NCBI GenBank assembly: GCA_963170125.1
Contig: CAUJFI010000081.1
Coordinates: 1-40,741, forward strand
DNA: 40,741 bases
DNA from: Deinococcota bacterium
GTDB lineage: Bacteria > Deinococcota > Deinococci > Deinococcales > Trueperaceae
Direction of reading: 5' to 3'
The position numbers were made by a program, and so were the translations under genes. The notes under the pieces were generated by a model, which saw nothing but the letters and a program-made list of their open reading frames with translations, was not told the DNA's origin and ran no database searches. This document shows positions 1-8,172 of the stretch, one piece after another. Numbering within the stretch: the stretch's first letter is position 1; each line of letters begins with the position of its first letter.

Positions 1-383
1 CGGCGGTGCTCGTCGAGGACTTGGGCGAGGCCATGGAGGTCGCCAACGCCTTCGCCCCCGAGCACCTCTGCCTCCTCGTGAGCGACCCGTGGGCGCTCGT
101 GGGCTCGGTACGCAACGCCGGCGGGCTGTTCCTCGGCGGGAACAGTCCGGAGGCGCTCGGCGACTACGTGGTCGGTCCGAGCCACGTCATGCCCACCGGG
201 GCGACGGCGCGCTTCAGCTCCTTCGTCAACCTGCGCGACTTCCAGAAGGTCATCCCGTTCACGCAGTTGAGCTCCGCTGTCGTCGCGGAGCTCGGCCCGG
301 CCGCGGCGCGCATGGCCAGGGCCGAGGGCCTGGAGGCGCACGCGCTGGCCGTGGAGGCCCGTTGCGGCCGCCGCGGCGAGTAG
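1..383 (+). CDS. hisD: Histidinol dehydrogenase, C-terminal part (5' end outside window)
   Basis: This is the last ~126 codons of histidinol dehydrogenase, which performs the two final NAD-dependent oxidations of histidine synthesis (histidinol to histidine) in the cytoplasm. The reading frame is open to the left edge, so the gene starts before the window. Family landmarks are visible: the catalytic Glu-His pair in APEHLCL, the glycine-rich GNSPEALGDYVVGPSHVMPTG segment whose Asp is a zinc ligand in the family, and the C-terminal AEGLEAHALAVEAR segment whose His is another zinc ligand. The stop TAG at 381-383 is followed by GC-rich inverted repeats and then the convergent metallo-hydrolase gene. 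No other his gene lies in the window, so the operon context is unknown. Confidence 0.95.
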   Translation, partial: AVLVEDLGEAMEVANAFAPEHLCLLVSDPWALVGSVRNAGGLFLGGNSPEALGDYVVGPSHVMPTGATARFSSFVNLRDFQKVIPFTQLSSAVVAELGPAAARMARAEGLEAHALAVEARCGRRGE

Positions 384-400
384 CTCGCGGCCGCCGCAAC

Positions 401-421
401 GGCAGGCGGCGGACGCCTGCC
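401..421 (+). terminator. Hairpin downstream of hisD
   Basis: A 7-bp stem (GGCAGGC at 401-407 with GCCTGCC at 415-421) sits just after the hisD stop, between convergent genes. A second, imperfect inverted repeat (about 361-400) overlaps the stop codon. There is no T-tract, so intrinsic termination is uncertain; it may simply mark the convergent boundary. Confidence 0.35.
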
Positions 422-459
422 GAAGGCCGGCGCAGCGCGTTATGGCGCCGCCCGCCGCC

Positions 460-1080
460 TCAGAGGAACGGGTTGCCGCACGCCTCGGCGCCGATCGTCG
501 TCGGACCGCCGTGGCCCGGGTACACGAGCGTGGCCTGCGGCAGGCTCAGCAACTCCCTGCGGATGCTGGCGATCAGTTGGTCGTGGTCGCCGAGCGGGAG
601 GTCGGTGCGGCCGATGGAGCCTTTGAACAGGGCGTCTCCGGAGAGCACGGCCCCGACGTCGGGGAAGTGGAAGGCGAGGTGCCCGGGCGCGTGGCCGGGC
701 GTGTGCAGGGCAACGGCCCGGATCGCGCCCGCCGTCACCGTCTCCCCGTGGGCGATCGCCACGTAGTCGGTCGGCGGCTGCTCGATCCGGACGCCCCAGC
801 GGGCGGCCGCGGCAGCGGCCGCCTTCAGTAGCGGCTCGTCCGCGTGGTGCATGCGCACGGGAACGCCAGGCGCGCTTCGCCTCAACGCGGCCAGGCCGCC
901 GACGTGGTCGAAGTGGGCATGGGTGAGCCACACCGCCTTGAGCTCGAGCCCGCGCTCGCTCAGCGCCGCGGCCAGAGCCTCGCCCTCGCTGCCCGGGTCG
1001 ACGACCACGACGTCCGCGCCCGCGATGGCGAGGTAGGCGTTGGCCTGCAGCTCGCCGAGCGGGACGGCGATCAGTTCCAC
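460..1080 (-). CDS. Metallo-beta-lactamase-fold hydrolase (glyoxalase II-like)
   Basis: A 206-residue MBL-fold hydrolase of the hydroxyacylglutathione hydrolase-like group. The signature THAHFDHVGG gives the HxHxDH metal site, followed by the TPGHAPGH histidine, the SGDALFKGSIGRTDLP aspartate and the C-terminal YPGHGG histidine, so all canonical metal ligands are present. Such short single-domain proteins often act as thiolesterases or persulfide/lactoylthiol hydrolases; the substrate cannot be read from the sequence. I chose the GTG at 1080, 8 bases after the stop of the upstream glycosyltransferase and behind a GGAAGTGAGG-like ribosome-binding site. An in-frame ATG at 1125 would add 15 residues of low-complexity overlap. 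The gene is the last of the leftward dxr group and converges on hisD. Confidence 0.88.
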   Translation of the reverse strand: MELIAVPLGELQANAYLAIAGADVVVVDPGSEGEALAAALSERGLELKAVWLTHAHFDHVGGLAALRRSAPGVPVRMHHADEPLLKAAAAAAARWGVRIEQPPTDYVAIAHGETVTAGAIRAVALHTPGHAPGHLAFHFPDVGAVLSGDALFKGSIGRTDLPLGDHDQLIASIRRELLSLPQATLVYPGHGGPTTIGAEACGNPFL

Positions 1081-1087
1081 GCCCGCC

Positions 1088-1846
1088 TCACTTCCGCTCG
1101 ACCTCTTCGCCCGCGCCCCGGTCATGGGTGGGCGTCCGGGTCCCCGGCTTGGCGGAGCGCCTGGTGCGCAGGAACGTGGCGACGATGTCGCCGTACATGC
1201 CGAGCCGCACCCTGAGGCCACGCCAGAAGCCCAGCTTCTCCTCCTTCATCACCTGCGACACGCCCTGGAGCGGCACGCTGACGCAGCGCCAGCCCGCGGC
1301 GGCGGCGTGCATGGTGATGGCCACCTCGACGCCGTAACGGCTCCCTTCCAGGTCGGGCACGGCGAGGAGCAGCTCGCGGCGCACGCCCCGCTGCCCGTTC
1401 AACTGCGGCGTGACGTGCTGGGCGGTGGTGGTCCGCCAGCGGCCGCCCTCGAACGTGCCACGCGCCATGTCCGCCCACCCGCCGCACACTGGCTCGGCCA
1501 ACGCCGCGACGTGCTCGGGCTTCAGCCCGACGAGGTCGGCGTCGAGCATCACGATCACCGCGCCCGTGCAGGCGTTGGCGCCGGCCACGATGGCGCCGCC
1601 CTTGCCCCGGTTGTTCGGCAGGCTAAGGACCTCGGCGCCGGCAGTCCGGGCTACGGTGGCGGTCTCGTCCGTGGAGCCGTCGTCGACGACGAGCACGCGC
1701 CCGATGCCGGCGGCCAGCGCGACCTCGACGACCCTTCCGACGTTCGGGGCTTCCTGGTAGGCGGGGATGATCACGTCCGCCGCGACGGGTCCGGGCGCAG
1801 GCAGCGGGCGGTCGCGGCTTCCGGCCCGGGGGTCGGAGGACGGCAT
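1088..1846 (-). CDS. Glycosyltransferase family 2 protein
   Basis: A 252-residue GT-A fold glycosyltransferase. ADVIIPAYQEAPNVGRVV is the family 2 start, VVDDGSTDET is the nucleotide-binding DDGSTD block, and MLDADLVG carries the metal-binding DxD-like aspartates. There is no transmembrane anchor; a basic C-terminal tail follows the FWRGLRVRLGMYGD region. Relatives transfer glucosyl or mannosyl groups to polyprenyl phosphate or diacylglycerol, or make glucosylglycerate-type solutes; acceptor and donor cannot be assigned here. The ATG at 1846 lies 2 bases after the rseP stop. An in-frame TTG at 1852 would overlap rseP by 4 bases and add two residues. It is probably translated from the same transcript as rseP. 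Confidence 0.85.
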   Translation of the reverse strand: MPSSDPRAGSRDRPLPAPGPVAADVIIPAYQEAPNVGRVVEVALAAGIGRVLVVDDGSTDETATVARTAGAEVLSLPNNRGKGGAIVAGANACTGAVIVMLDADLVGLKPEHVAALAEPVCGGWADMARGTFEGGRWRTTTAQHVTPQLNGQRGVRRELLLAVPDLEGSRYGVEVAITMHAAAAGWRCVSVPLQGVSQVMKEEKLGFWRGLRVRLGMYGDIVATFLRTRRSAKPGTRTPTHDRGAGEEVERK

Positions 1847-1848
1847 GC

Positions 1849-2922
1849 TCAACCCGTGAAGAGGGCGCTCAGCTCGCGGAACGTCACGAGCACTATGAGG
1901 GCCATGACGAGGACTATCCCGGCGAAGTGGAACTGCTCCTCCTGCCCGGGGCGGAACGGCCGGCCGCGGATGGCGACGACGGTGGCAAGGAGCATGCGGC
2001 CGCCGTCAAGACCGGGTATGGGCAGGAGGTTGAAGACCCCGAGGGAGAAGTTGATGACGGCCGCGAGGAGGAGCACGCTCGCGAGCCCCACGCGCGTGGC
2101 CTGCGAGACCATGGTGACCATGCCGACCGGTCCGGCCACCTCGGCGTTATCGGCCCCAGTGATGGCGGCCCCGAAGCCCGAGACGAAGCCGCGCACCATC
2201 TCCGGCACCACGCGAATCCCGAAGGCGGCGGACTCCGAGAGGGCCGTCCAGAAGCCCACGCGCGGGATGACCGCGGCGATCTCGATCCCAAGCTGGGCTG
2301 GCCGGGTGGCGCCGACAGGCGGCCACGGCGTCCCCAACTCGACGCGCTCGCCGTCGCGGAGCAGCACGAAGTCGAGGCGGTCGGCGCCGCGCACCTGGTC
2401 GACGACCGCGTCCGGGCCGGGATCGGCCAGGCCGTTGACCGAGATGATGCGGTCGCCGCCGCGTATGCCGAGCGCCTCGGCGGTGGAGCCGGGCACCACG
2501 CGGGCGATCTCCGAGCCCTCGACGACCACCTGGGCGCCCGTGATCTCGCGGAAGCCAGGCTGCATGCTCATGGCGGAGGCGAGCAGGACGCTGCCCAGGA
2601 TGTAGTTGGCTATCACGCCCGCCACGAGGACCCAGAGCTTCGGGAGGAGGCGCAGCTTGGCCATGCCCTCGTCGGGGTGGTGCAGCGTGCCGTCCTCGTC
2701 CACCCGCGCCCCCATGCCGGGCAGGTCTACGTAACCGCCGAGGGGCAGCAGGCTCAGCCGCCACTCGGTGCCGCGCCACTTGGCGCGCGCCAGGACGGGG
2801 CCGATGCCGACGCTGAACGCCCGGACGGCCACCCCGACGCTGCGGGCGGCGAGGAAGTGCGCCAACTCGTGTACGACGACGGCGCTCGTGAGGATGAGTG
2901 CGAAGGTCAGAGCAGTCAGCAT
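1849..2922 (-). CDS. rseP: RseP-type site-2 zinc metalloprotease (M50)
   Basis: An intramembrane protease of 357 residues. The first membrane segment carries HELAH (residues 18-22), the zinc-binding HExxH motif, and the C-terminal membrane segment carries NLLPIPGLDGGRML, whose Asp completes the metal site. A PDZ domain lies in between (around EIARVVPGSTAEALGIRGGDRIISVNGL). FSVGIGP and LPLGGYVDLPG are typical RseP/RasP loop motifs. Members cut membrane-spanning regulators such as anti-sigma factors, or remnant signal peptides. Only one PDZ domain is evident, as in Gram-positive RasP, against two in E. coli RseP. The ATG at 2922 has a GGAG-like site upstream. Next to dxr, as in many bacteria, although uppS and cdsA are absent and a second S2P protease intervenes. 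Confidence 0.93.
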   Translation of the reverse strand: MLTALTFALILTSAVVVHELAHFLAARSVGVAVRAFSVGIGPVLARAKWRGTEWRLSLLPLGGYVDLPGMGARVDEDGTLHHPDEGMAKLRLLPKLWVLVAGVIANYILGSVLLASAMSMQPGFREITGAQVVVEGSEIARVVPGSTAEALGIRGGDRIISVNGLADPGPDAVVDQVRGADRLDFVLLRDGERVELGTPWPPVGATRPAQLGIEIAAVIPRVGFWTALSESAAFGIRVVPEMVRGFVSGFGAAITGADNAEVAGPVGMVTMVSQATRVGLASVLLLAAVINFSLGVFNLLPIPGLDGGRMLLATVVAIRGRPFRPGQEEQFHFAGIVLVMALIVLVTFRELSALFTG

Positions 2923-2955
2923 CTCGCCTTGCTCCCAAGGCTGACCAGCAGTATG

Positions 2956-4125
2956 TCAGACGGAGCGGCCATCGCGCGTCGCTTCCTTACGCGAGAGCGT
3001 CCTGACCAGGTCCGTCTTGCTGAGCAGGCCGACGACCCGGCCGGCGGTGTCGACCACGACGAGGCGTCCTAGCCGCCCTTCCGCCACTTCCCGCAGAGCG
3101 TCGTAGGCGCTGGCGGTGGGGGAGATGGTCTCCGCCGGTTCGGTTATGTCCGCGACGCTTGCCTCTGGATCCACCGCGACGGGGCCGGTCACCGCGGCCT
3201 GATCGGCCGCCGGGCGGCCCGCCGAGGCCAGGCGGGCGAAGCCGAGCAGCGTGCCGCCAGAGTCGACGACGGGGTAGCCCGTGTGGGGGCGGAAGTGGAT
3301 GAGCTGCGCGAACTGCGTCAGGCGCATGTCGGGCGCCACCGTGACGGGGTCGCGGGTCATGAGGTCGGCGACGCTGCGCCCGTCGAGCGCACTCGCCACG
3401 ATGGATGCCTGCGCCTCGAGCCGTCCGGCGTTGTAGATGAAGAAGGCCAGGATCACGAGCCAGAGCTGCATGGTGAAGAAGCCGTACAGGCCGAGCAGGA
3501 CGGCCATGGCCGCGCTGACGGACGTGGCGACGATGGTGGCGCGCTCCCGCGGCAGCGCCAGGGCCAGGACGCTCCTGAGCACCCGGCCGCCGTCGAGGGG
3601 GATGGCGGGGAGGAGGTTGAAGAGCGCCAGCGCGACGTTGGTGACCCCCAGGTAGGCGACGACCATGAAGACGGCGCCGGAGCCGACCAGGGCCGGAGCC
3701 AGGCGCAGCAGCACGAAGCCGATGGCGAAGCTCACGATGGGGCCGACGATGGCCACGACGGCCTCGGCTCCGCGCTGCCTGGGCATGTCGTCGAACTGGG
3801 CCACGCCGCCGAGGAACCAGAGGCGGATCTCCTTGACCTCGACCCCGTAGCGGCGCGCCACGAGCGCGTGGCCCGCCTCGTGCAGGAGGACGCTGGCGAA
3901 CAGCCCGACGGCGCCGGCCAGTCCGATGAGCCAACGCGTCGCGCCGACGGTGACCGTGCTCACGTCGACCTCGATCCCCATGGAGGCCTCGAACAGCTCG
4001 GCGTAAGCGGGTAGCTGGCCGCCGATGAGGTAGGCGAAGAGCGGCAGCACGAGCAAGAAGCTGTAGTCGAGGCGCACCGCGACCCCGAAGAGCTTGAACG
4101 GCAGCAGAAGCCCGGTCCTGTCCAC
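2956..4125 (-). CDS. Site-2 protease (M50, SpoIVFB-like) with C-terminal CBS domains
   Basis: A 389-residue polytopic membrane protease. LLHEAGHALVA (HEAGH at 82-86) supplies the zinc site and NLLPAIPLDGGRVLRS the third ligand. Several hydrophobic segments cover residues about 20-225. A pair of CBS domains follows (about 245-380), beginning with SVADLMTRDPVTVAP and ending with GRVVGLLSKTDLVRTL. This architecture matches group III S2P proteases (SpoIVFB and homologues), whose CBS domains bind adenine nucleotides and are thought to gate proteolysis by energy state; that role is family knowledge, not shown here. The start is GTG at 4125, 3 bases beyond the dxr stop, so it is translationally close to dxr. 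The substrate is unknown. Confidence 0.92.
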   Translation of the reverse strand: MDRTGLLLPFKLFGVAVRLDYSFLLVLPLFAYLIGGQLPAYAELFEASMGIEVDVSTVTVGATRWLIGLAGAVGLFASVLLHEAGHALVARRYGVEVKEIRLWFLGGVAQFDDMPRQRGAEAVVAIVGPIVSFAIGFVLLRLAPALVGSGAVFMVVAYLGVTNVALALFNLLPAIPLDGGRVLRSVLALALPRERATIVATSVSAAMAVLLGLYGFFTMQLWLVILAFFIYNAGRLEAQASIVASALDGRSVADLMTRDPVTVAPDMRLTQFAQLIHFRPHTGYPVVDSGGTLLGFARLASAGRPAADQAAVTGPVAVDPEASVADITEPAETISPTASAYDALREVAEGRLGRLVVVDTAGRVVGLLSKTDLVRTLSRKEATRDGRSV

Positions 4126-4128
4126 GGC

Positions 4129-5262
4129 TCAGCCCCCTTCCAGACCGGCGACGCTCCTGGCCAGCGCGCGGGCGTCGGCGTCGGCGCCGGCGATCGCGTC
4201 CCAGCTCAGCTCGCCCGCAGGCGCGGCGGCCAGCACGGCCTCGAGCACCCTCGGGATGGCGTCGAAGCCGATGCGCCCCGCCAGGAAGCCGGCGACGGCG
4301 ACCTCGTCGGCGGCGTTCAGGTAGGTGGGCGCCAGGCCGCCCCGCTCCCCGGCCTGGTAGGCGAGGCGCAGGCTCGGGAAGCGCGCGTGATCCGGCTCCT
4401 CGAACGTCCATGTGCCCGCGAGCGGCAGGGGGGCGAGGGGGGTTGGGAGCCGGTCGGGGGCGCACAGCGCGTACTGGATGGGGAGGCGCATGTCGTGCGG
4501 GCCGACTTGCGCCTTGATGCTCCCGTCGACGTAGCGCACGAGGCCGTGCACCAACGACTGCGGATGCACGACGACCTCGACGGCCCCGAGGGGCACCTCG
4601 AAGAGGAAGTGCGCTTCGAGCACCTCGAGCCCCTTGTTGAAGAGCGTGGCCGAGTCGATCGTCACCTTCTTGCCCATCGTCCAGTTCGGATGGGCGAGCG
4701 CCTGGGCGGGCGTCACGGTGGCGAGGTCGGCCGGGCCGGCGCGGAAGGGGCCGCCCGAGGCGGTGAGCACCAGCCCGGCGACCCGGCGCATGTCCTCGCC
4801 GGCGAGCGCCTGGAAGAGCGCGGAGTGCTCGGAGTCGACCGGTGTGATGCGCGCGCCGGCGGAGCGGGCCAGCGCCCACATGAGCGGGCCGGCCACCACC
4901 ATGGCCTCCTTGTTCGCGAGGGCGACGTGGCGCCCCGCGCGTAAAGCCGCCGCCGTCGGCGCCAGGCCCGCCAGGCCGGGCACGGCCGCCACCGTCACGT
5001 CGGCATCCCACGCCGCGGCCTCCACGAGGCCCGCTGGGCCGGTGACTAGGCGCGTGCCGGCCGGCAGCCCCTCCCGGACCTCGTCGGCCGCCTCCGGCGC
5101 GCACGCCACGAGCCGCGGCTTGAACTCCTGGGCCTGGGCGGCCAGCAGGCGCGCGTTGTGGCCTGCCCCGAGCGCCACCACCTCGAAGCCGTGCCAGCGC
5201 GCCACCTCGAGGCACTGCGTGCCGATCGAGCCGGTCGAGCCGAGGATGGTCAGGCGTTTCAT
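4129..5262 (-). CDS. dxr: 1-deoxy-D-xylulose 5-phosphate reductoisomerase
   Basis: The second enzyme of the MEP isoprenoid pathway, converting DXP to MEP with NADPH and a divalent metal in the cytoplasm. At 377 residues it has the usual length. Motifs in order: the N-terminal NADPH loop [20 protein letters not shown]; the metal site [19 protein letters not shown]; and [27 protein letters not shown]. The C-terminal part contains the usual [14 protein letters not shown] helix. The ATG at 5262 is the first gene of the leftward group that runs into the CBS-S2P protease and rseP. I see no clear extended -10 box directly before the start, unlike many other genes here. Confidence 0.97.
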   Translation of the reverse strand: MKRLTILGSTGSIGTQCLEVARWHGFEVVALGAGHNARLLAAQAQEFKPRLVACAPEAADEVREGLPAGTRLVTGPAGLVEAAAWDADVTVAAVPGLAGLAPTAAALRAGRHVALANKEAMVVAGPLMWALARSAGARITPVDSEHSALFQALAGEDMRRVAGLVLTASGGPFRAGPADLATVTPAQALAHPNWTMGKKVTIDSATLFNKGLEVLEAHFLFEVPLGAVEVVVHPQSLVHGLVRYVDGSIKAQVGPHDMRLPIQYALCAPDRLPTPLAPLPLAGTWTFEEPDHARFPSLRLAYQAGERGGLAPTYLNAADEVAVAGFLAGRIGFDAIPRVLEAVLAAAPAGELSWDAIAGADADARALARSVAGLEGG

Positions 5263-5329
5263 CCGAACATCATCGCATGCGTCGGTGAGTGGCCCCGATT
5301 CCGGCTACGCAGACGTCCGGGCCGCACGG

Positions 5330-5338
5330 TGGTACCAT
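5330..5338 (+). promoter_or_regulatory. Extended -10 promoter for the CBS-ACT gene
   Basis: TGG followed by TACCAT fits the TGnTAnnnT form seen before many genes in this window. Transcription would start near 5345, giving a ~20-base leader that contains a strong AAGGAGG ribosome-binding site (5353-5359). No convincing -35 hexamer is visible. Confidence 0.5.
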
Positions 5339-5365
5339 CGGCTACCAGTCATAAGGAGGACGAGG

Positions 5366-5995
5366 ATGCTAGTTCGCGAGTGGATGACGCCTGACCCGCA
5401 GACGGTGAGCCCGGACACGCCGGTCATGGAAGCCATGCAGCGGTTGCGCGAGGGCGGCTACCGCAGGTTGCCGGTCAGCAGGGACGGGCGGCTCATCGGC
5501 ATCGTCACGGACCGCGATCTCAAAGAGGCCACGCCCTCCAAGGCCACCACGTTGTCCATCTACGAGCTCAACTACCTGCTCAGCAAGCTGCGGGTGAAGG
5601 ACGTCATGCGCTCGCCGGTCGTCACGGTGCGGGCCGACGACCCCATCGAGCAGGCCGCGCTCCTGATGGAGGAGCACCGCGTCTCCGGCCTTCCCGTGTT
5701 GGACGGCGTCAACCTCGTCGGCATCCTTACGATCACCGACCTCATGCGCGCCCTCGTCTCCTTCCTGGCCTTGCGCGAGGGCGGCACGCGCGTGACGGTC
5801 GATCTGCCCGACGAACCGGGCGTGCTCGCGCGCGTGGCGCAGCAGGGGGCGCCGTCCAACATCGTCGCCGCCGTCACGACCGGCATCCAGCCGGGCCATA
5901 AGCGGCGCCTCGTGCTGCGTGTCGCAGGGGAGGACGCCAAGGGCTTCCCGGAGCGCCTCAAGGCGGCCGGTCTCGACGTGGTGGACGTCCGCTGA
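5366..5995 (+). CDS. CBS-pair and ACT domain protein (AcuB-like)
   Basis: A 209-residue cytoplasmic regulator-type protein. Two CBS motifs (REWMTPDPQTVSPDTPVMEAM at the N-terminus and VKDVMRSPVVTVRADDPIEQA in the middle, each ending in a G-I-V/L-T-D sequence) form a Bateman module that usually binds adenine nucleotides. The last ~70 residues (TRVTVDLPDEPGVLARVAQQ) form an ACT domain, typical of amino-acid sensing. The combination matches AcuB-like proteins, whose role outside Bacillus acetoin metabolism is unclear. The start is fixed by an excellent AAGGAGG site 6 bases before the ATG; the longer upstream open frame is not plausible. The S4 protein gene follows after 8 bases. Confidence 0.85.
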   Translation: MLVREWMTPDPQTVSPDTPVMEAMQRLREGGYRRLPVSRDGRLIGIVTDRDLKEATPSKATTLSIYELNYLLSKLRVKDVMRSPVVTVRADDPIEQAALLMEEHRVSGLPVLDGVNLVGILTITDLMRALVSFLALREGGTRVTVDLPDEPGVLARVAQQGAPSNIVAAVTTGIQPGHKRRLVLRVAGEDAKGFPERLKAAGLDVVDVR

Positions 5996-6003
5996 CTAGA
6001 CGC

Positions 6004-6729
6004 GTGGACGAAGGGGTGAGGAGCGCGACCGGGATCGACGCCCAGGCGGCCGAGATGGCCGCCCAGGTAGGCGGAGGGCGCGTCGCCTTCAGCGGCTTCC
6101 TGGAGCCCGACGTCGCCGACACGCTCCTGGCCGCCCTCCGGCGCCGCGGCGTTCATGCCGGCGCTTCGGGCGGCTACGCGGGGGCGGTGAGGCGCGTCGT
6201 CTATGCGGCGCCCGACGGGGTCCCGGAGGCGACCCCGCGCCTCGCCGCCCTCTACGCGGAGGGTTGCGCCGATCCGCAAGCGCTGCAGGTGGCTGCGCGC
6301 GCGGTCGCCGGCGAGGGGGCGGTCGGCGACGCAACCGGACACGCGGACGGCGCCACCGTCATCCTCCTAGCCCCGGTGCCGCCGGCGTTGCTCGGCGCCG
6401 TGCGCGTCGGCGGGGCGCAGTCGCGCCTCACAGAGGTGCCGGTGGGGCTCGCGTTCGGCGGCAGCGAGAAGCTGCAGCCGGCCGTCGTGCCGTCGCTGCG
6501 CGTCGACGTGCTCGGCGCGCGCGCCTTCAAGGTGTCGCGCGCCTACTTCGCAAAGGGGGTCGAGGCGGGGCGAGTGAGCGTGAACGGCAAGCCGGCGGGC
6601 AAGTCGGCGAGCGCCGCCGAGGGCGACGAGGTCTTCGCCGCCGGGCTCGGGCGCTTCAAGGTCGTGAGGGTGGAAGGGGAGACGCGCCGCGGCAACCTCC
6701 GCGTCACGTTGCACGTGGAGCGCGCCTGA
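6004..6729 (+). CDS. S4-domain RNA-binding protein (YlmH-like)
   Basis: A 241-residue protein with a C-terminal S4 domain (about residues 165-235: LRVDVLGARAFKVSRAYFAKGVEAGRVSVNGKPAGKSASAAEGDEV), preceded by an N-terminal domain resembling YlmH/photosystem II S4 proteins. YlmH-like proteins act in ribosome rescue or sit near division genes in Firmicutes; the role here is inferred only from the fold. The central stretch (about 75-130) is Ala/Gly-rich and weakly conserved. The start is GTG at 6004, 8 bases after the preceding stop, so it is likely co-transcribed with the CBS-ACT gene. The gene ends in a cluster of hairpins shared with the convergent der. Confidence 0.72.
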   Translation: MDEGVRSATGIDAQAAEMAAQVGGGRVAFSGFLEPDVADTLLAALRRRGVHAGASGGYAGAVRRVVYAAPDGVPEATPRLAALYAEGCADPQALQVAARAVAGEGAVGDATGHADGATVILLAPVPPALLGAVRVGGAQSRLTEVPVGLAFGGSEKLQPAVVPSLRVDVLGARAFKVSRAYFAKGVEAGRVSVNGKPAGKSASAAEGDEVFAAGLGRFKVVRVEGETRRGNLRVTLHVERA

Positions 6730-6732
6730 GAA

Positions 6733-6843
6733 GAGCGCGCTTAGCGCACTCGAGTCGCCCGGGCACCCGCCGGTGTTCGGGACGCTAGCGCGTCCCGAAC
6801 CCGAACGTGTGCGGGTCTAGGCGCTAGCCTAGACCCGCACACG
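6733..6843. terminator. Three tandem hairpins between convergent genes
   Basis: Three stem-loops follow one another. First, 6733-6751: GAGCGCGC/GCGCACTC with one mismatch. Second, 6775-6800: a perfect 11-bp stem, GTTCGGGACGC/GCGTCCCGAAC, with a TAGC loop. Third, 6806-6843: a perfect 17-bp stem with a GCTA loop, whose right arm is the last codons of der. They can serve both converging transcripts. None is followed by a T-tract, so they are hairpin barriers or RNA 3'-end protectors rather than textbook intrinsic terminators. Confidence 0.65.
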
Positions 6844-8172
6844 CTTCTTGCCACCGCTTCGCTCCTTGAACACCATGCGGATCGGAACCTCCGAGAACCC
6901 GACGTCCTCGCGGATCCGGTTGCGCAGGTAGTGCTCGTACGGCCGCGTGAGCAGGGTCTCGCTGTTGATCGAGAACACGAACGTGGGCGGCGCGACATCC
7001 ACCTGGCTCACGTAGAGGAGCTTGAGCGGCCGGCCGGAGAAGTTGGGCGGGGGCTGACGTTGCGTCCAGACCTCCAGCCAACCGTTGAGCTCCGACGTCC
7101 CGACGCGCCTATGCGCCGTGTCGTACAGCCGCACGGCCGTCGCCAGGAGTTCGTGCAGACCGAAATCCGTCAGCGCGCTCGTGTAGACGCGCGGCGCGAA
7201 GCTCAAGTGCTCGAGCTGCTCGTCGAGGCGCTGTCTGAACGGCTCCAACTGGTCGTCGGCGACGAGGTCCCACTTGTTGACGGCCATGACGATGGGTTTG
7301 CCCCACTCCAATGCGAGGTTGGCGAGGCGGAGCTCGTGGTCGCCGACCTCGAACGGATCGATGACGAGGATGGCGACGTCCGCGCGGCGTAGGGCCATCT
7401 CGGAGCGCATGCGCGCGTAGTACTCCAGGTCGCCGACGTCCTTGCGGGCCATGCCGGCCGTGTCGATGAGCGTGAACGGGCGGCCGCCGAACTCGAAGTG
7501 GACGTCGACCGAGTCGCGGGTCGTGCCGGGCACGTCGGCGACGATCACGCGCTCGTCGCCGACGAGGGCGTTCACGAGGCTGGACTTGCCGACGTTCGGG
7601 CGCCCGATGATGGCGACCTTGACGGTCTCCTCCTCGACCTCGCCCTCCGCATCGCTCATGAGCGCACCCATCAACTCACCGATGTGGTGGACGAGCTCCG
7701 TCGTGCCGATGGCGTGCTCGGCCGCCGTCACGAACGGCTCACCGAAGCCGAGGGCGTACAGCTCGTAGAACTCGCCGGTCTCTGCGTGGCGGGGGTCGTC
7801 CAACTTGGTGGCCACCAGGAGCACCCGCTTGTTCATGGTGCGCAGCCACTCGGCGACCTGGTGGTCGGCCGTCACGGGGCCCTCGCGGCCGTCGACGCAG
7901 AGGAGCACGAGGTCGACGCCGACGAGCGCCGCGGCGACACTCTGCCTGATGGGCGCTTCCCAGCGGTCGCCGGACCAGAGCCCGCCCGTGTCGAGGAGCC
8001 GGAAGGTCCGGTCGTCGTCCGTAGTGACGAAGCCCTCCTTGACGTCGCGGGTCACGCCGGGCATGTCTGCGACGATGGCCTCGCGCTTGCCGACGAGGCG
8101 GTTGAAGAGGCTCGACTTGCCCACGTTGGGGCGGCCGACTATGGCTACGTTAAACAAGCTGTACTCCTGCAT
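6829..8172 (-). CDS. der: Ribosome-assembly GTPase Der (EngA)
   Basis: A tandem-GTPase 50S assembly factor of 447 residues. The two G domains each carry GRPNVGKSSL (G1), a T-R-D switch (GVTRDVKEG and GTTRDSVDV), D-x-x-G (DTGGL and DTAGM) and an N/T-K-x-D (ATKLDD; AVNKWD). The KH-like C-terminal domain ends in a basic GGKKRVRV tail. In the first domain the G4 motif is ATKLD rather than NKxD, a mild variant. The listed start is ATG 8172, overlapping fmt by 23 bases. An in-frame TTG at 8157, four bases after the fmt stop and 6 bases behind a good AGGAG, may be the true start. It is the last gene of the cdaA-cdaR-def-fmt-der run. Confidence 0.96.
   Translation of the reverse strand: MQEYSLFNVAIVGRPNVGKSSLFNRLVGKREAIVADMPGVTRDVKEGFVTTDDDRTFRLLDTGGLWSGDRWEAPIRQSVAAALVGVDLVLLCVDGREGPVTADHQVAEWLRTMNKRVLLVATKLDDPRHAETGEFYELYALGFGEPFVTAAEHAIGTTELVHHIGELMGALMSDAEGEVEEETVKVAIIGRPNVGKSSLVNALVGDERVIVADVPGTTRDSVDVHFEFGGRPFTLIDTAGMARKDVGDLEYYARMRSEMALRRADVAILVIDPFEVGDHELRLANLALEWGKPIVMAVNKWDLVADDQLEPFRQRLDEQLEHLSFAPRVYTSALTDFGLHELLATAVRLYDTAHRRVGTSELNGWLEVWTQRQPPPNFSGRPLKLLYVSQVDVAPPTFVFSINSETLLTRPYEHYLRNRIREDVGFSEVPIRMVFKERSGGKKRVRV

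Noticed and set aside
2987..5215. 742-residue open frame on the minus strand in another frame than dxr and the S2P gene
   Set aside because: Its translation is Arg/Gly/Ala/Pro-rich with no domain; dxr and the S2P gene occupy the same region in the correct frame. High GC suppresses stop codons in shadow frames. The same applies to the plus-strand frames at 1040-2605, 1927-3072 and 3283-4014.
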